Of a stretch of DNA of 64,000 nucleotides, positions 1-11,197 are shown piece by piece. A program made the translations under genes and the position numbers. Each line of letters begins with the position of its first letter. The stretch's first letter is position 1. Under the pieces are notes generated by a model, which saw nothing but the letters and a program-made list of their open reading frames with translations, was not told where the DNA came from and made no database searches. Source of the DNA: Ecdyonurus torrentis. Taxonomy: Eukaryota; Arthropoda; Insecta; Ephemeroptera; Heptageniidae. The DNA is taken from NCBI GenBank assembly GCA_949318235.1, contig OX439131.1:14678434-14742433 (forward strand), read 5' to 3'.

Positions 1-873
1 CTAATTAATACTATGATAATTAATTATACTATGTTTTATTTATTTATATAGCAAAATTAAAAAAAAAAAATCTGTTTAATGTTGAGTACTAAAAAAAAAA
101 AAAAAAAAAAAAAAACTTAAACTTTTTTTTTTACTCCAAAGCTCTCTGTAAAATTAACAAAAATATTTTACCAGAATTATCAAATATTAAATTGACAATT
201 TTATATCTGTCAATATTTTCAATTAAAAGTAAAATAAATAATGAATATCTCCTCAAATTTTTTTTTTAGCTATACCAATATTATACGCTTCAACAACAAC
301 AATAATAAAAAACATATTATACAATGTAAATAATAATAATAATGTATTCCAATTTTAATTAAAAATGTATAATGAAAAAATATGGTTTACCGCACTAACT
401 TAAATAGAAAAAAATATTTTATCTAACAAAAGTTGTTTTTTATTTTAGTAATAGGGTAAAATTGCTGAATAAATAGAACTTAATGTTCAATTAAAAATCA
501 AATTAGGTCAATTTACTAAATAGAATTCATATACGGGGTTGGTTATTATTGCAAGAATTACATAATGAAGATATCTTATCAATCATATTCAACATTAGAG
601 AAAAAATTAGACTTAATCCCCTAACACGCTCAGAATGTTTAAAATGGTAAAGCCATGATCAAAATATGACTTACTTCCATTGCATTGAACGAAATAGAAC
701 GAAAAATCACTTTCAGCTTCAGGGTACTATCATACAGAAACAATAAGGGGGAAAATGTTCAGTTATTAAAAGAACATTTATTTCTATTTTATGTTCTACA
801 AGGTCTGACATGTACAGTAATAAATATTTAAATCACAAATACATACATACACACACATAACAACAATTAATAT
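1..873. other. AT-rich 3' flank, no gene
   Basis: Very AT-rich sequence with an A25 run near 91-115 and short AAT-type repeats around 330-345. It holds the 3' untranslated region of the minus-strand membrane-protein gene at its right-hand edge. I see no other coding exon or RNA gene. Confidence 0.7.
777..782 (-). terminator. Candidate polyadenylation signal AATAAA
   Basis: On the minus strand the sequence reads AATAAA about 92 bases past the TAA stop of the membrane-protein gene. That is a normal distance for a short 3' UTR. In such AT-rich DNA the hexamer also occurs by chance, so the assignment rests on position only. Confidence 0.45.
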
Positions 874-1067
874 TTAGAAATCTTGCAGTGAGTTCTGTAG
901 TCTTACGTATCCATCTACTTCATCATCTGAAGGCTTGTAACTAACTTTGGTACCATCTTCTAACTCCATGGTGCCTGGTTCATGATTTATTAAGTAAGTT
1001 CTTACGTCAGATTGAATTGCTCGAGGATTAACAGATCGACAAGGAAACCGGAAGCAACAAAACCAAC
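874..1067 (-). CDS. Uncharacterised type I membrane protein, exon 2 (last coding exon)
   Basis: This is the last coding exon of the gene whose first exon is at 2956-3673. The acceptor reads TATTTATGCAG before the exon, which opens with GT completing the glycine codon split by a phase-1 intron. The exon adds 63 full codons and then TAA. It encodes the end of the juxtamembrane segment and the cytosolic tail. The tail begins GWFCCFRFPCR, with three cysteines close to the membrane that are plausible palmitoylation sites (inference). It continues as a mixed, acidic tail with PSDDEVDGYV and ends LQNSLQDF. I recognise no domain in it. The joined product is 303 residues. The splice phase, the open frame across the junction and the sensible topology make the exon pairing convincing. 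The function is unknown. Confidence 0.8.
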
Positions 1068-1379
1068 CTGCATAAATATGTACATTTTTTGTCATTAACA
1101 ATTATTATATTAAGAAACTTTCGTGGCTATTTCAACCATATTATTCGTTTGTAACCGGAATACTCTATAACAGTTATTCAATTCTCATTAGTCAGAAGAC
1201 TACCTCTTTCAATATGTTATCCAATATAATAGGTTTTACGTTGTGACAATAAAAATACATGTCTTGTTTAAAAAATATATATATAATATTAAAGAGAACA
1301 CTTTAAAACTCCTTGATGTATTTATAATAATTATGTTATCTAACCTTGCATTTTAATTAATTTTGTTATTTTTGTTTTT

Positions 1380-1380
<1 letters not shown>

Positions 1381-1424
<44 letters not shown>
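1381..1424. repeat. Poly(A) homopolymer, 44 bases
   Basis: Uninterrupted A run on the plus strand, so a T run in the minus-strand transcript. It lies about 310 bases from the 3' splice site of the host intron. No element body with target-site duplication is evident next to it. Confidence 0.95.
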
Positions 1425-1425
<1 letters not shown>

Positions 1426-2101
1426 AACTTGTGAAACTTTATTCAAATTAAAATACGTCCCAGTGGATACAACCTCCTATCTCGTTGAAGAAAAAAAAAG
1501 GGTAATATAAATAATAATTAAATTGTTAATTAATATAAATAAAAACATATTTCTTTGCCGCTTTGAATGTATGCAAAAGAACTATTTTTTTAAAAGGTGC
1601 CGTATGCTCAGTTAGTTCAAATTTAGTATAATTTATTCATATCAAATATTAAATCAGTAAAAATACCTACTATAATTTTAGTGGATTCTAATGTAAGTTC
1701 ATCTAATAAGCACGTTGTAAATTCATACATTTACAAAATTATAATAATTTTGTTATTTTACTAAATAATATAAAATTAATGTCACAATCTATTTTGAAAT
1801 TAGAGTTGTAATTTGATATTCCTAGAATTATATTAATTTGATCAAATATTCCATTAGTCTTGTTATTAAATTATATTACATATTGTACTATGTATGTTTT
1901 GCTTCAAACTTTAATTAATCTATATTTTGGACGTCAAAATTTTATTAAAAAAATAGAGTTCATAATACAAATTTATATATTTAATAATGTAATATTTTCA
2001 AACTTATTTGTAATGTGAAGCTATAAAATTTTGATTTATTTTTTTTAATTTCTATACATACACACACTCCTTAAAATTAGTTCACATTGTGAAACATCCT
2101 G

Positions 2102-2301
2102 GCCAAAACAAGTTCAGATATTTTTTACAACCGGATGCATCCCTTTTCCTAAAACAATTTTCTTTAGATAAACACCAAAATTTTACAAGTGATCAATGTA
2201 ACATTGAAGTTAATAAACGTTTTTTTTTATGTCTATAACTTGATTAGGATCCAAGAAAAGGGGGTGCTTCCGGCTGAAATAGCACCTCATCTTGTTTTGG
2301 C
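2102..2301. repeat. Diverged inverted repeat, arms about 50 bp
   Basis: The left arm is 2102-2150 and the right arm 2253-2301. They share an exact 11-base outer stretch, GCCAAAACAAG, and an inner CCGGA-GCA-CCC block. The intervening bases are partly matched, and the loop is about 100 bases. This may be a decayed MITE or foldback element, or a structured intronic hairpin. I cannot see clear target-site duplications. Confidence 0.6.
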
Positions 2302-2446
2302 AATGGTTACTTATAGAAGCATTGAGTTTCATACGACATGACGTAAAATTATGTTGATATAAAAATATTTCTTACGTTAGTGTGCAGTGACGTGAATTTA
2401 TAATAGGGAAATGTGAAATAAATTTGTCCTGACAATAGAAGACTTG

Positions 2447-2904
2447 CAAAAGTGGGTTTAGTGATAAAATAAACAAACTCACAGCTCAACAATACTAACA
2501 AAGTACTAGCAGACGACTCTGTGTTCCTGTCTCAATTTAACATGCTTTCTTATGGGGCAATGAAGCAGTTATAACTCAAGTTAGAATTTTTTTTTTCGGA
2601 GCTCAAATTTTTATTGTAGCATACTGAGCCTCAAAGCTTTAGTTTTCCTGGATTTGAAGTCAGTAGGGTAAAAATAATAATTTGTAACCGAATTGATTGA
2701 AATCTAGGAAAACAAAAGCTTTGAGGCTCAGTAAGCTATAGTAAAAATTTCAGCTACGAGAAATAATCTTAACTTGAGTTATAGCTGCTTCATTGCCCCA
2801 TAAGAAAGCATGTTAAATTAAGACAGGAACACAAAGTCATCTGCTAGCACTTTGTTAGTATTGATGAGCTGCGATTTGTTTATTTTCTTACTAAACCCAC
2901 TTTG
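2447..2904. repeat. Large foldback inverted repeat, arms about 210 bp
   Basis: The left arm, about 2447-2660, matches the reverse complement of about 2695-2904 almost continuously. Shared blocks include CATGCTTTCTTATGGGGCAA, TGAGCCTCAAAGCTTT and AAAGTGGGTTTAGT. The arms differ by scattered substitutions and small indels, and the spacer is about 35 bases. The structure fits a foldback or MITE-like element, or a local inverted duplication. I see no open reading frame of note inside and no convincing target-site duplication. As intron RNA it could fold into a hairpin of about 200 bp. Confidence 0.85.
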
Positions 2905-2955
2905 AGATGACTAACAATAATGTATATCTTATGTTTTAAATTTAAAATTTCTTAC

Positions 2956-3673
2956 CAGTTTGACACCATATTACAGTAAATGCACCAAGTGCAATGACGA
3001 ACCAGAGAAAAATAAGCTTGACTATGATGATCATGATTTTTCTTTTCTCTTCTCCCGCTGTATTTTTCAGATCAGTCATGAGACACTCCAAGGCGACTAT
3101 ACCAATATTTTCTCGTTCCTCTATTGTACAATTCTTGGGCATTTTGAAGTCAACCAGAACTCCTACAGTCTCTCCCAACTTCTCTTCCAGTGGTACCAAT
3201 ACTGTTGTATTCACAGGTTCTTCTTCATTATAAAACTCACTTTTTAACTCGTCATAATCATAATCTTCATCCACTTCCGGTTCTGCTGGTTTAGCAGGTA
3301 GAATGTAAAACACTCTTTCAGTAGGTAACTCTTCTACGTTTTGTTCTATATACACTGGTTTAATTATTTCACGTCCTTTTTCATATGGAAATAAGTTATA
3401 ATCATTATCAATTGGTACTCTAGTTGGTTTTTTAAAATGTTTAGCACTTGCAATTTTATTATGAAATAATATTAATTTACTATCAGAAGGATCACGAATA
3501 AATGCAGATAACATATCTGATGTTTTGATTAATTCATCAACTTCATTACTAAAATCAATATGAATAGTTTCATCTTTTTCAAAGCTGTTTTCATTTTCTT
3601 TTACAGGAAAGTTAGGTCTTGCATGAGAATTATGAAACCAAATTAGCACACAACATAGAGATATGAAACGCAT
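2956..3673 (-). CDS. Uncharacterised type I membrane protein, exon 1
   Basis: This is the first coding exon. It opens with ATG at 3673 in a favourable context (A at -3) and ends after one base of a glycine codon at ACTG|GTAAG. The 239 full residues show a signal peptide of about 18 residues (MRFISLCCVLIWFHNSHA, predicted cleavage before RPNF). The ectodomain of about 190 residues has an acidic YD-rich stretch near 131-152, N-glycosylation sequons at N155 and N181, and two cysteines at 182 and 197. One hydrophobic helix spans about 213-236, preceded by a basic EEKRK stretch. With exon 2 the tail follows inside the cell. I do not recognise the family: there is no Ig, EGF, LRR or other repeat fold, and no catalytic motif. 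It is best called a hypothetical single-pass membrane protein. An ORF of over 240 codons with signal peptide, helix and splice sites all in register is unlikely by chance in this AT-rich DNA. Confidence 0.85.
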
Positions 3674-3683
3674 CTTCTTTTTG

Positions 3684-3699
3684 TAACAAACGTTTGTTA
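3684..3699. promoter_or_regulatory. Perfect 16-bp palindrome just upstream of the start codon
   Basis: The sequence TAACAAACGTTTGTTA is self-complementary and ends 11 bases before the ATG of the membrane-protein gene. It would lie in the 5' UTR or near the start site. It could be a dimeric transcription-factor site or an mRNA stem. The role is unknown. Confidence 0.35.
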
Positions 3700-5182
3700 T
3701 CTCTTGTTAACATTCTCTCAAATTTCAAATTTATAACGAGAGTATATATTTTTAGTATTGTTGAATTTTTTTGCATCATCAAAGCGCGAAAATATTATAC
3801 ATTAAAAATAGAAAAATAAAAAGTGAAAATTAAAATATAATTTAATTGTTATTAATATTTTATTAGAATTTAATGCATTCAGTTTGTATAAAAGTATATT
3901 AAATATTAAATTAGGTTTTTGTTTTCCGAAAATATATTACACAAATGTAAATGTAAAAAACCACAGGAATAAAGCAAACAATTTTGTTTTGATATCACAT
4001 AAATAAATAATATTTTGAAGTTAACAATGGGGAAAAAAAATTTAAGGGAGTTCACATTAATATCGTATGTAATTTTTTAATAAATAAATTTTAAAGGTAT
4101 TTTTTTTTAATTTCAATACTAAATTTTAATAATTTGAATTGAGCAATTCTATTTTCTTTCAATAGCCTATAAGATTTAGGTAATGCGTCTTTCATAATAT
4201 AAGCTTTGAAATGGGAAACCACAAAAAATTATTCATTAGATCACGTAGAAGTATAGAATATAATTCAACATTTAAATTTATTGCAACCTTATATATAAAT
4301 TACCAACATTGATCCTACAAGTTAAGGTAATTTTCCGATTAAAATAGAAAGTAATTTGATATGGAAGCCATTACGATGTCAAAAAAAAGTATGATTTCCG
4401 TTTAGATTCTTGTGTTCTCTCGTTCCTCCCCTGCTATGATCTCTGATATATTGATGACTATCAAATGTAATTATCAGGATATGACACAGCGTGAACTAAT
4501 CTTCGAACATGGGGGTATATATATTATATTTAGGAACAATTTTTTTTTTGTATATATATGTATAGTATATTGTAAAAACCCTCCCCTGTGGTGAAAAGAT
4601 ACATAATTCCAAACTTACTGCAACAGACGTGTGTATGTATGTATGTGTGTATTATTTATATGACGAGTGGACATCACAAAAATACATGAAGTCTTTTTTG
4701 ACAACTTAATATTATACACGACACTCTCTCGCTTTGTCGTCGCCTCATTTTTAGCATCGATTTATACGTCATAAAATGTCATGCTATAAAATAGCATGTG
4801 GTGAATTTATATTACAAAAATTACAACAAACCATGGAAGTAACAGACTAAATACTAATGTTATATTTAAATACAAAATCTATATTTATTTAGAATTATTG
4901 TGTAAAAATATAGATAATTGTAATTTTGTAACTTTTTTTTTATATATTATTATCCTCCAAAAAATTTGACAACTGTTTTAATTTAAACTGAACAGCTATC
5001 AAAACGTGATGTTTTAATTTGATTTGATTGTATTTCAGTATTATTATTTATTTTATTTCATGCACCAACCCATTGGTCACTTTTATCTGAATAATAAAAC
5101 TTTCTGTATTTTTTTTTTTTACAAAATCTAAAAAAATAAATATGTTGTTTAAATTATTTTAAGTGCTACTCCAATGGTACTT

Positions 5183-5219
<37 letters not shown>

Positions 5220-5521
5220 ATTATATATTATGAACTAACATACAGAAAAATCTAAAAAGTAATTGGAGATTTTTCCCCCAAATTGTATCACATGAACAAC
5301 ATTTTTATATAAAAAAAATCGAACGAAACACTGCAAATTTAAAAAAAAAAATATTAATAATAAAATTTACAAAGCAGTATTTAATTACACCAATACAAAG
5401 TTGAAACAATTTTTTTTTATTATAAAAAGTTTTTTTATATACATCTTAAAAATATATATTAAACATAAAGAAATTTTCCAGGGAAAAAATTAAGAGAGTT
5501 TCACCCTCCTTTTGAAATGTG
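3700..5521. other. Non-coding AT-rich stretch
   Basis: This is the upstream flank of the membrane-protein gene and intergenic or intronic sequence. It contains a T33 run at 5185-5217 and a short GTAT/GT repeat near 4630-4650. I see no exon with a usable frame and splice sites. Confidence 0.6.
3730..3735 (-). promoter_or_regulatory. Weak TATA-like element
   Basis: TATAAA occurs on the minus strand about 57 bases upstream of the start codon of the membrane-protein gene. AT-rich background makes chance likely. It is noted only because its position suits a core promoter with a short 5' UTR. Confidence 0.2.
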
Positions 5522-5639
<118 letters not shown>

Positions 5640-5730
5640 TCCGGTATAGCAATAAAACCTTCAATCAAAAAAAAAAAAAAAAAAAAGAAAGAAAATTTCA
5701 ATTAAAACTTGTATGTTTGCTTGGATTGAT

Positions 5731-5734
<4 letters not shown>

Positions 5735-5813
<79 letters not shown>
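5735..5813. repeat. (CT)n microsatellite, about 39 units
   Basis: Uninterrupted CT repeat ending in a T run. Two shorter CT arrays follow at 5922-5948 and about 6026-6046. Confidence 0.95.
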
Positions 5814-5820
<7 letters not shown>

Positions 5821-5916
5821 ATTTTGTAAGCCTATATTGAACAGTGGGGATGTTTATATGAGAACATGAAAGGGTGGGCAAGGGAGGTGATATTGATGGG
5901 CGTATGTTCTTGTCAT

Positions 5917-5948
<32 letters not shown>

Positions 5949-7310
5949 AGTGTGGTAAGGAGCCCGCATGAGTGCTGTCTATGACACAGCAATCAACTGT
6001 GTTGCTTACGTTTAGTCCACACCCTCTCTTTCTCTCTCTCTCTCTCACACACAACCCACATCAAAACACTTTTTTTAGTCTCTCAGTTTGCCCAAAATCC
6101 TCCTCCTTTTCTCTTTTCAAAATGTTTGACGTTCTTTTGTTTTGTCAAAATGTATACTACATTAAAACCACAGTAAAGAAAAAATAATAATAATAAAAGC
6201 TGTCATCTAACTCTCTATATGTCTATATAATACGTAACATACATACATTACGTTTATATTGAAAAAAATATAAAATAAATTTGCATTTATATTTGATTTT
6301 TTTTCAAACTCATAATTTATATAGAGAAAGTAATTACAATGTTTTTTTTTAATAAAGTTAAGTTAATCATAATATAATATTATATAAAATATTAGAATAC
6401 AAATAGAATTTTAATGATAAACAAAAGCTGCTTGTTATTTATTATTATTTATTTTTTTAATGAATTAATTATAAATTTTAAAATATATTACGAAGTTTAA
6501 AAATAATTTGAATACATTTTTGTCTGTTTACGTAGCTGGTCTTATTTTATAAATTTATGGCGCAGTTACATATTATATTATATTATATTATTTTATTTTA
6601 TTTTATGTACTCTTTATAAAAGAATCTTTTAAAAAATATAATAAATTATAAGTAATTTAATTACTTCCTGTTGCAGAAAATAAAAGTAGAATACAGAAAA
6701 AAATACAGTAATTATGTTGTAGAACTTGTTATTATTTTCTTAAACAAATTATTTATGAGGCTATTAATAAATATTAGATGACATTTTATAGTACTAATGG
6801 GGTGATATATAGTATCAAGATTACGATGTTTGATTGTTTGAGTTAAGATCTAAGACGATTGTATAAGGCTTAAATAATATAAATTACTATTTTATGGTGT
6901 TTATATAGTATACAACATCAGAACAGGGACAAAAAAAAATAGTGACAAAGAAAATATTTTTATAATTGTTTACTCATAGTCAAAGAATAGTGTGAAAATT
7001 AGTTTAAAATTATAGTCATGAATAATAATGATATTAAACCCTTTAGGCATTTTACTGGTTAGCTTAATACCTAATTACATGATCATAATTAATTAATTGT
7101 CTATATAGCCTTATAGTATTTAAGCGTTTAATATTATAATATAGAATTGTATTTATATAGAGGCTGAAATATTTTGGATCAGCATTTATGTCAGCAAAGG
7201 TATTAGTGTTATCTTCTGTATTTTAGTTTAATTAATACCACCTCTCCATTGACCTCAAAATATAAGTAGTAAGTCAAATGGAAGTATATAGGGAAATTAA
7301 TAGAGGTTAT

Positions 7311-7380
7311 CGGTGACGCGGTTAGCTAAGGGTCCTTTAATTTCTTATCCTTTAGCATTGTGGGATCATGATTTTAGAGT
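7311..7380 (+). mobile_element. Possible degenerate tRNA-derived SINE or tRNA relic
   Basis: The stretch GTGACGCGGTTAGCTAAGGG resembles the D-arm/A-box of a tRNA-Ser or tRNA-Leu. About 40 bases later GTGGGATCATGATTT resembles a decayed B-box. A closing acceptor stem is not evident, so it is not a functional tRNA. A SINE head is the best reading, with low certainty. Confidence 0.3.
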
Positions 7381-8210
7381 CTATTGAGAAAACTATACTG
7401 CAAAATGCCTGAAAATTTTATATAAAGGATACTAGACACACTTTTACGTATTTTATGGTTATAGAAAGTTTTAAGAAATTTTCATCAACTATAAACTCTA
7501 TTCAAATGTGATACTTAAACAAAATCAATCAATCAATCTGTAAGATAACAGAGTATTGAACAATGTATTCACAAGTTACTATCTTTTAACTAGATGCAAT
7601 ACTTTTTTTCTCTTTCGAAGAGCTTCTTATTTTTTGAGGAAGTAGGGTCTTTTAAAACAGTATGGGAAGTTTAAATTAAAGCGATATCTAAATCCCTATT
7701 GTATATTTATTAAAGCCAATGATGAATTGAAATTAAATTTACTTTCATACAAGGGTAAATTGAAGACGTAATATATAAGTTTCAAATAATATTTATAAAT
7801 AGTACTCACATGAATGTGTAGTTTATAATGAATTCTACATTAAAAAAATTAATTTCACATATTTTTAATAAGTTTCAATGAATATATATATCCCAATTAT
7901 AATTATGATATTGTAAAACCAATTAAAATAATCATATGTTATTTTATATTTTAATGATACACTAGAGAATATGTATGTACGTAATTTAAACTCAATTAGA
8001 AAATGTTTCCTATGGCATAGCTGTCAATCAAACTGAGAGATGATGTGTTAGATTTATATATTATACCTCCTTCTCTTCTCCCCCACTTCTCTTTTTATTT
8101 CTACTTCCCCTTTGCCTTGTCAAACTTGATGCTAAAACTCATCCATATTCATGAGATTGTAAGAAGAAAGATTAATTAAGCTTGTTTCAAATTTATAATG
8201 AAAAATAAAA

Positions 8211-8212
<2 letters not shown>

Positions 8213-8298
<86 letters not shown>
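8213..8298. repeat. (TA)n microsatellite, about 85 bp
   Basis: Continuous TA repeat with TTAT variants at its edges. Confidence 0.95.
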
Positions 8299-8302
<4 letters not shown>

Positions 8303-8449
8303 TGTGTAAGTGTAACCTTTATTGTGTTTTCATAGCCTTTTATGTTATGTAAATATGTACATTTTTTACTTGCAGTTTTTTTTCTTTTAATTTTAACAGT
8401 TTGAAGTTTAAAGAATTATATTACGGTATTACACCATTACTCTCTTTAT

Positions 8450-8587
<138 letters not shown>

Positions 8588-10318
8588 TACACGTGTTATG
8601 AACTGTACAAGTATTGCTTACGTATTTTATGTACCTTTTGCATGACATTTTTGACAACATCAGATTTGCAGTTATTTTAATACCCTAAGGGAAAAAATCC
8701 TGGTTTTACTTTCAAAATTTCCTAAATTCCACAGCACTTTGCACGTTATACATTACATACAAAATATCTTAGTTATGTATGTAATTTTACGTGTGCATTT
8801 AAGTAATTTTTTTATATTTTTAAATAAAAAATTGTTTTTAATTTTAAATATCACTGGAGCTGGAGGACACTAAATTTTTACTACTTTAGATTTAACTTTT
8901 GTTAAAAATTATATAGTTATGTATAGTTTGATATTATCATATATAATTTTACATGATGAATTTTGTATATTTTTTTATATCAGTAAGTTAACTACTTTGG
9001 CTTGAGATTTAACATAAATTTTTGACTTTGTAAAAGCAAACATTTCAAGAATTTCGTATATGTATATAAAGTTTTACTTTATAATGCATGCAGATTTTAT
9101 AATATGAGAATATACATTTTTTTTTTTTACTTTCATATTTGCATATCTAAATTATTTTTTAAAATGCCTCCATTCATTTAAAATACTCAAGTATATTTCA
9201 ACTTTCAATACCATATACTTTTATAATTAAATTTGACACGTGTTATTTACATATGCACACACTATCGGAGGCACATGCCAAACGCATGTTTTTATTATAT
9301 ATTTATATTATTACTAATTGCTACCGAGTAATATGAGTTTTATTTAGTTTAGAAAGCCTCTAGTAAAATGTACACGATTTTGTAAATATAATAAGGCAAA
9401 TGTCTGTGACTCAACCATTTTCAATGAGCACGGGTAAAATAAATTAATGCTATACCTATATCATAAATAAATGATGCGATATTGAATATTACATAAATAA
9501 TTCTGCTGTGCAGCACAATTATGTTGCTGTGAAATGTAATTATTATTTATGCTGTGATAAATAAATGTTTGGCTAGCGTAATTGTTATGCAACTATTTTG
9601 GTCAATATGACACGAGTCAAGAAATCGTAAATACGAGTCGGATTTAGGATACCACAAGAACACAAATAAATACGTATTAATTTTTCTAAATTATTTTCAG
9701 CACAATTTATTCAATATATCAAAATTTATGCTATATATACTGTGTAATAACTACGTCATATATCATAAATATTATGTTGTACAGCATAATTTGTTATATT
9801 TTTCTATTTTAGCATCAGTTATGCTATAATGGCATCATACATGCAGCATAAATTGTGTAATTGTTTTTCACCGTGCATTAGCCTAACAAGTAAGCTTTCC
9901 TCGGTTCTTTAAGCATAGAAAGACAAAATGTCTTTCTGAAATCTACCTACTAACTATTTTAAGAGAGAAATATGCCAATTTTGATGAAGACATAAACCTG
10001 AATTAAGCAATTTTAAAAGTAATATCATAAGAATTTCTATAAAACAAAATACTTGAAAGAAATTGTTTAGCATAACCACATGTCAAAAATTTAGGTTTTC
10101 ATAACTTTTTTTTTTTTTCGTTCTTACGAAAAGATATATCATTTTATTCAATATAATAAGAAGAAAGTGAACCTAAGTGTAAAATATTACGAGAGATAAA
10201 AACTAACCGAGTTGAATTCATATATATAAAAAATACTTGTATTTGTCTTTCACAAGACAAAATAAGAATTGCATTTTTTTTTTCTTTTAAGGTTTTTAGT
10301 CACATTCATGTTTGCACG
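8588..10318. other. Non-coding stretch containing a candidate MITE
   Basis: Unique AT-rich DNA around a candidate MITE at 9429-9875. No exon supported. Confidence 0.6.
9429..9875. mobile_element. Candidate non-autonomous inverted-repeat element (MITE-like)
   Basis: The left end CACGGGTAAAATAAATTA and the reverse complement of the right end, CACGGTGAAAAACAATTA, form imperfect terminal inverted repeats. The 447-base interior has several copies, in both orientations, of a motif like CAGCATAAT/ATTATGCTG (near 9509, 9549, 9729, 9784, 9825 and 9843). It has no coding capacity. I could not identify clear target-site duplications, so the ends are approximate. Confidence 0.45.

Positions 10319-10360
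<42 letters not shown>
10319..10360. repeat. Poly(A) homopolymer, about 42 bases
   Basis: Uninterrupted A run. The unique sequence upstream gives no clear retrotransposon body. Confidence 0.95.
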
Positions 10361-10365
<5 letters not shown>

Positions 10366-10555
10366 CTGATCCTATTTACTCATGTGTCATATTTTGAGAT
10401 ATGTGTACAAAGTATTTTCACGCTGTTTTCACATCATATGGGTGAACTTGCTATATATATTTTTTATTTTTACAGCAAGAGAGAGAGAGAGAGAGAGACT
10501 AGGTTTGTGTCAAGCCTCATAATATTTCATGTTTTCTCCCTCAATCCATTCAGCT

Positions 10556-10625
10556 GATCCCCCGGAGACCAGACGTGGTCGAAGCAATGCGCACTGAAGC
10601 GATGCGAACTGCAACTCCCTACTGT
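10556..10625. other. Short GC-rich island with a 15-bp tandem duplication
   Basis: A local GC-rich stretch in AT-rich surroundings contains two adjacent 15-base copies (10581-10595 and 10596-10610) that match at 13 of 15 positions. The plus-strand frame would read EAMRTEAMRT, but no complete exon with splice sites can be defended. It may be a regulatory element or a small exon fragment. Confidence 0.35.
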
Positions 10626-10740
10626 AAATACACACACATACACAAACTTCGTCTTCTACTTCTTACTCACACATATATATATACATACATACACACACAC
10701 AACATTCATGACAACTTTTCCTACTTTCAAAATTTTGCAA

Positions 10741-10743
<3 letters not shown>

Positions 10744-10799
<56 letters not shown>
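10744..10799. repeat. (CT)n microsatellite, about 55 bp
   Basis: Uninterrupted CT repeat. A short (GA)10 array lies 245 bases to its left at 10479-10499. Confidence 0.95.
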
Positions 10800-10802
<3 letters not shown>

Positions 10803-11162
10803 ATAAGATTAATATAACTTTGCTTGTAAAGGTAAAAATTCTTCTTTTGGTTAAAGAGAAGAAAAATGTTTACTTTTCGAGAGCGATAATACATTTTTTT
10901 TATATTATGTATGTAAAAATATTGTATACTTAAAATTTTGAGCTCAAAATTAAGTTTTCTGAAATTAAATCACGTGTGATCAATATTTAACTTACAGTTC
11001 GTTGTTTTTGTAAAACAGTCAATTCGAAGCGAAGGGTAAGGTAAGGATGTCTTTCATTCATAGAGTGATGCATAACATAGGTCAATGTAAATTAAGAAAT
11101 AAATGAACAAACAAACAATATATAAATAAAAAATAATCTTTATTTCAAAAAATATTACTGCT

Positions 11163-11197
<35 letters not shown>

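Larger units (their letters stand above)
1068..2955 (-). other. Intron of the membrane-protein gene
   Basis: This 1888-base GT-AG intron in phase 1 has 5' splice site ACTG|GTAAGA and 3' splice site TGCAG. It contains an A44 run (1381-1424), a small diverged inverted repeat (2102-2301) and a large foldback repeat (2447-2904). The large repeat starts about 50 bases inside the intron in transcript orientation. I see no nested coding exon. Confidence 0.75.
5640..8212. other. Non-coding stretch with CT arrays
   Basis: This contains CT arrays at 5735-5813, 5922-5948 and about 6026-6046, then unique AT-rich sequence. A tRNA-like/SINE-like patch lies at 7311-7380. No supported coding exon. Confidence 0.6.

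Noticed and set aside
2960..3247. Plus-strand open frames overlapping exon 1 of the membrane-protein gene
   Set aside because: They are antisense shadows of a minus-strand exon that has a signal peptide, transmembrane helix and splice donor.
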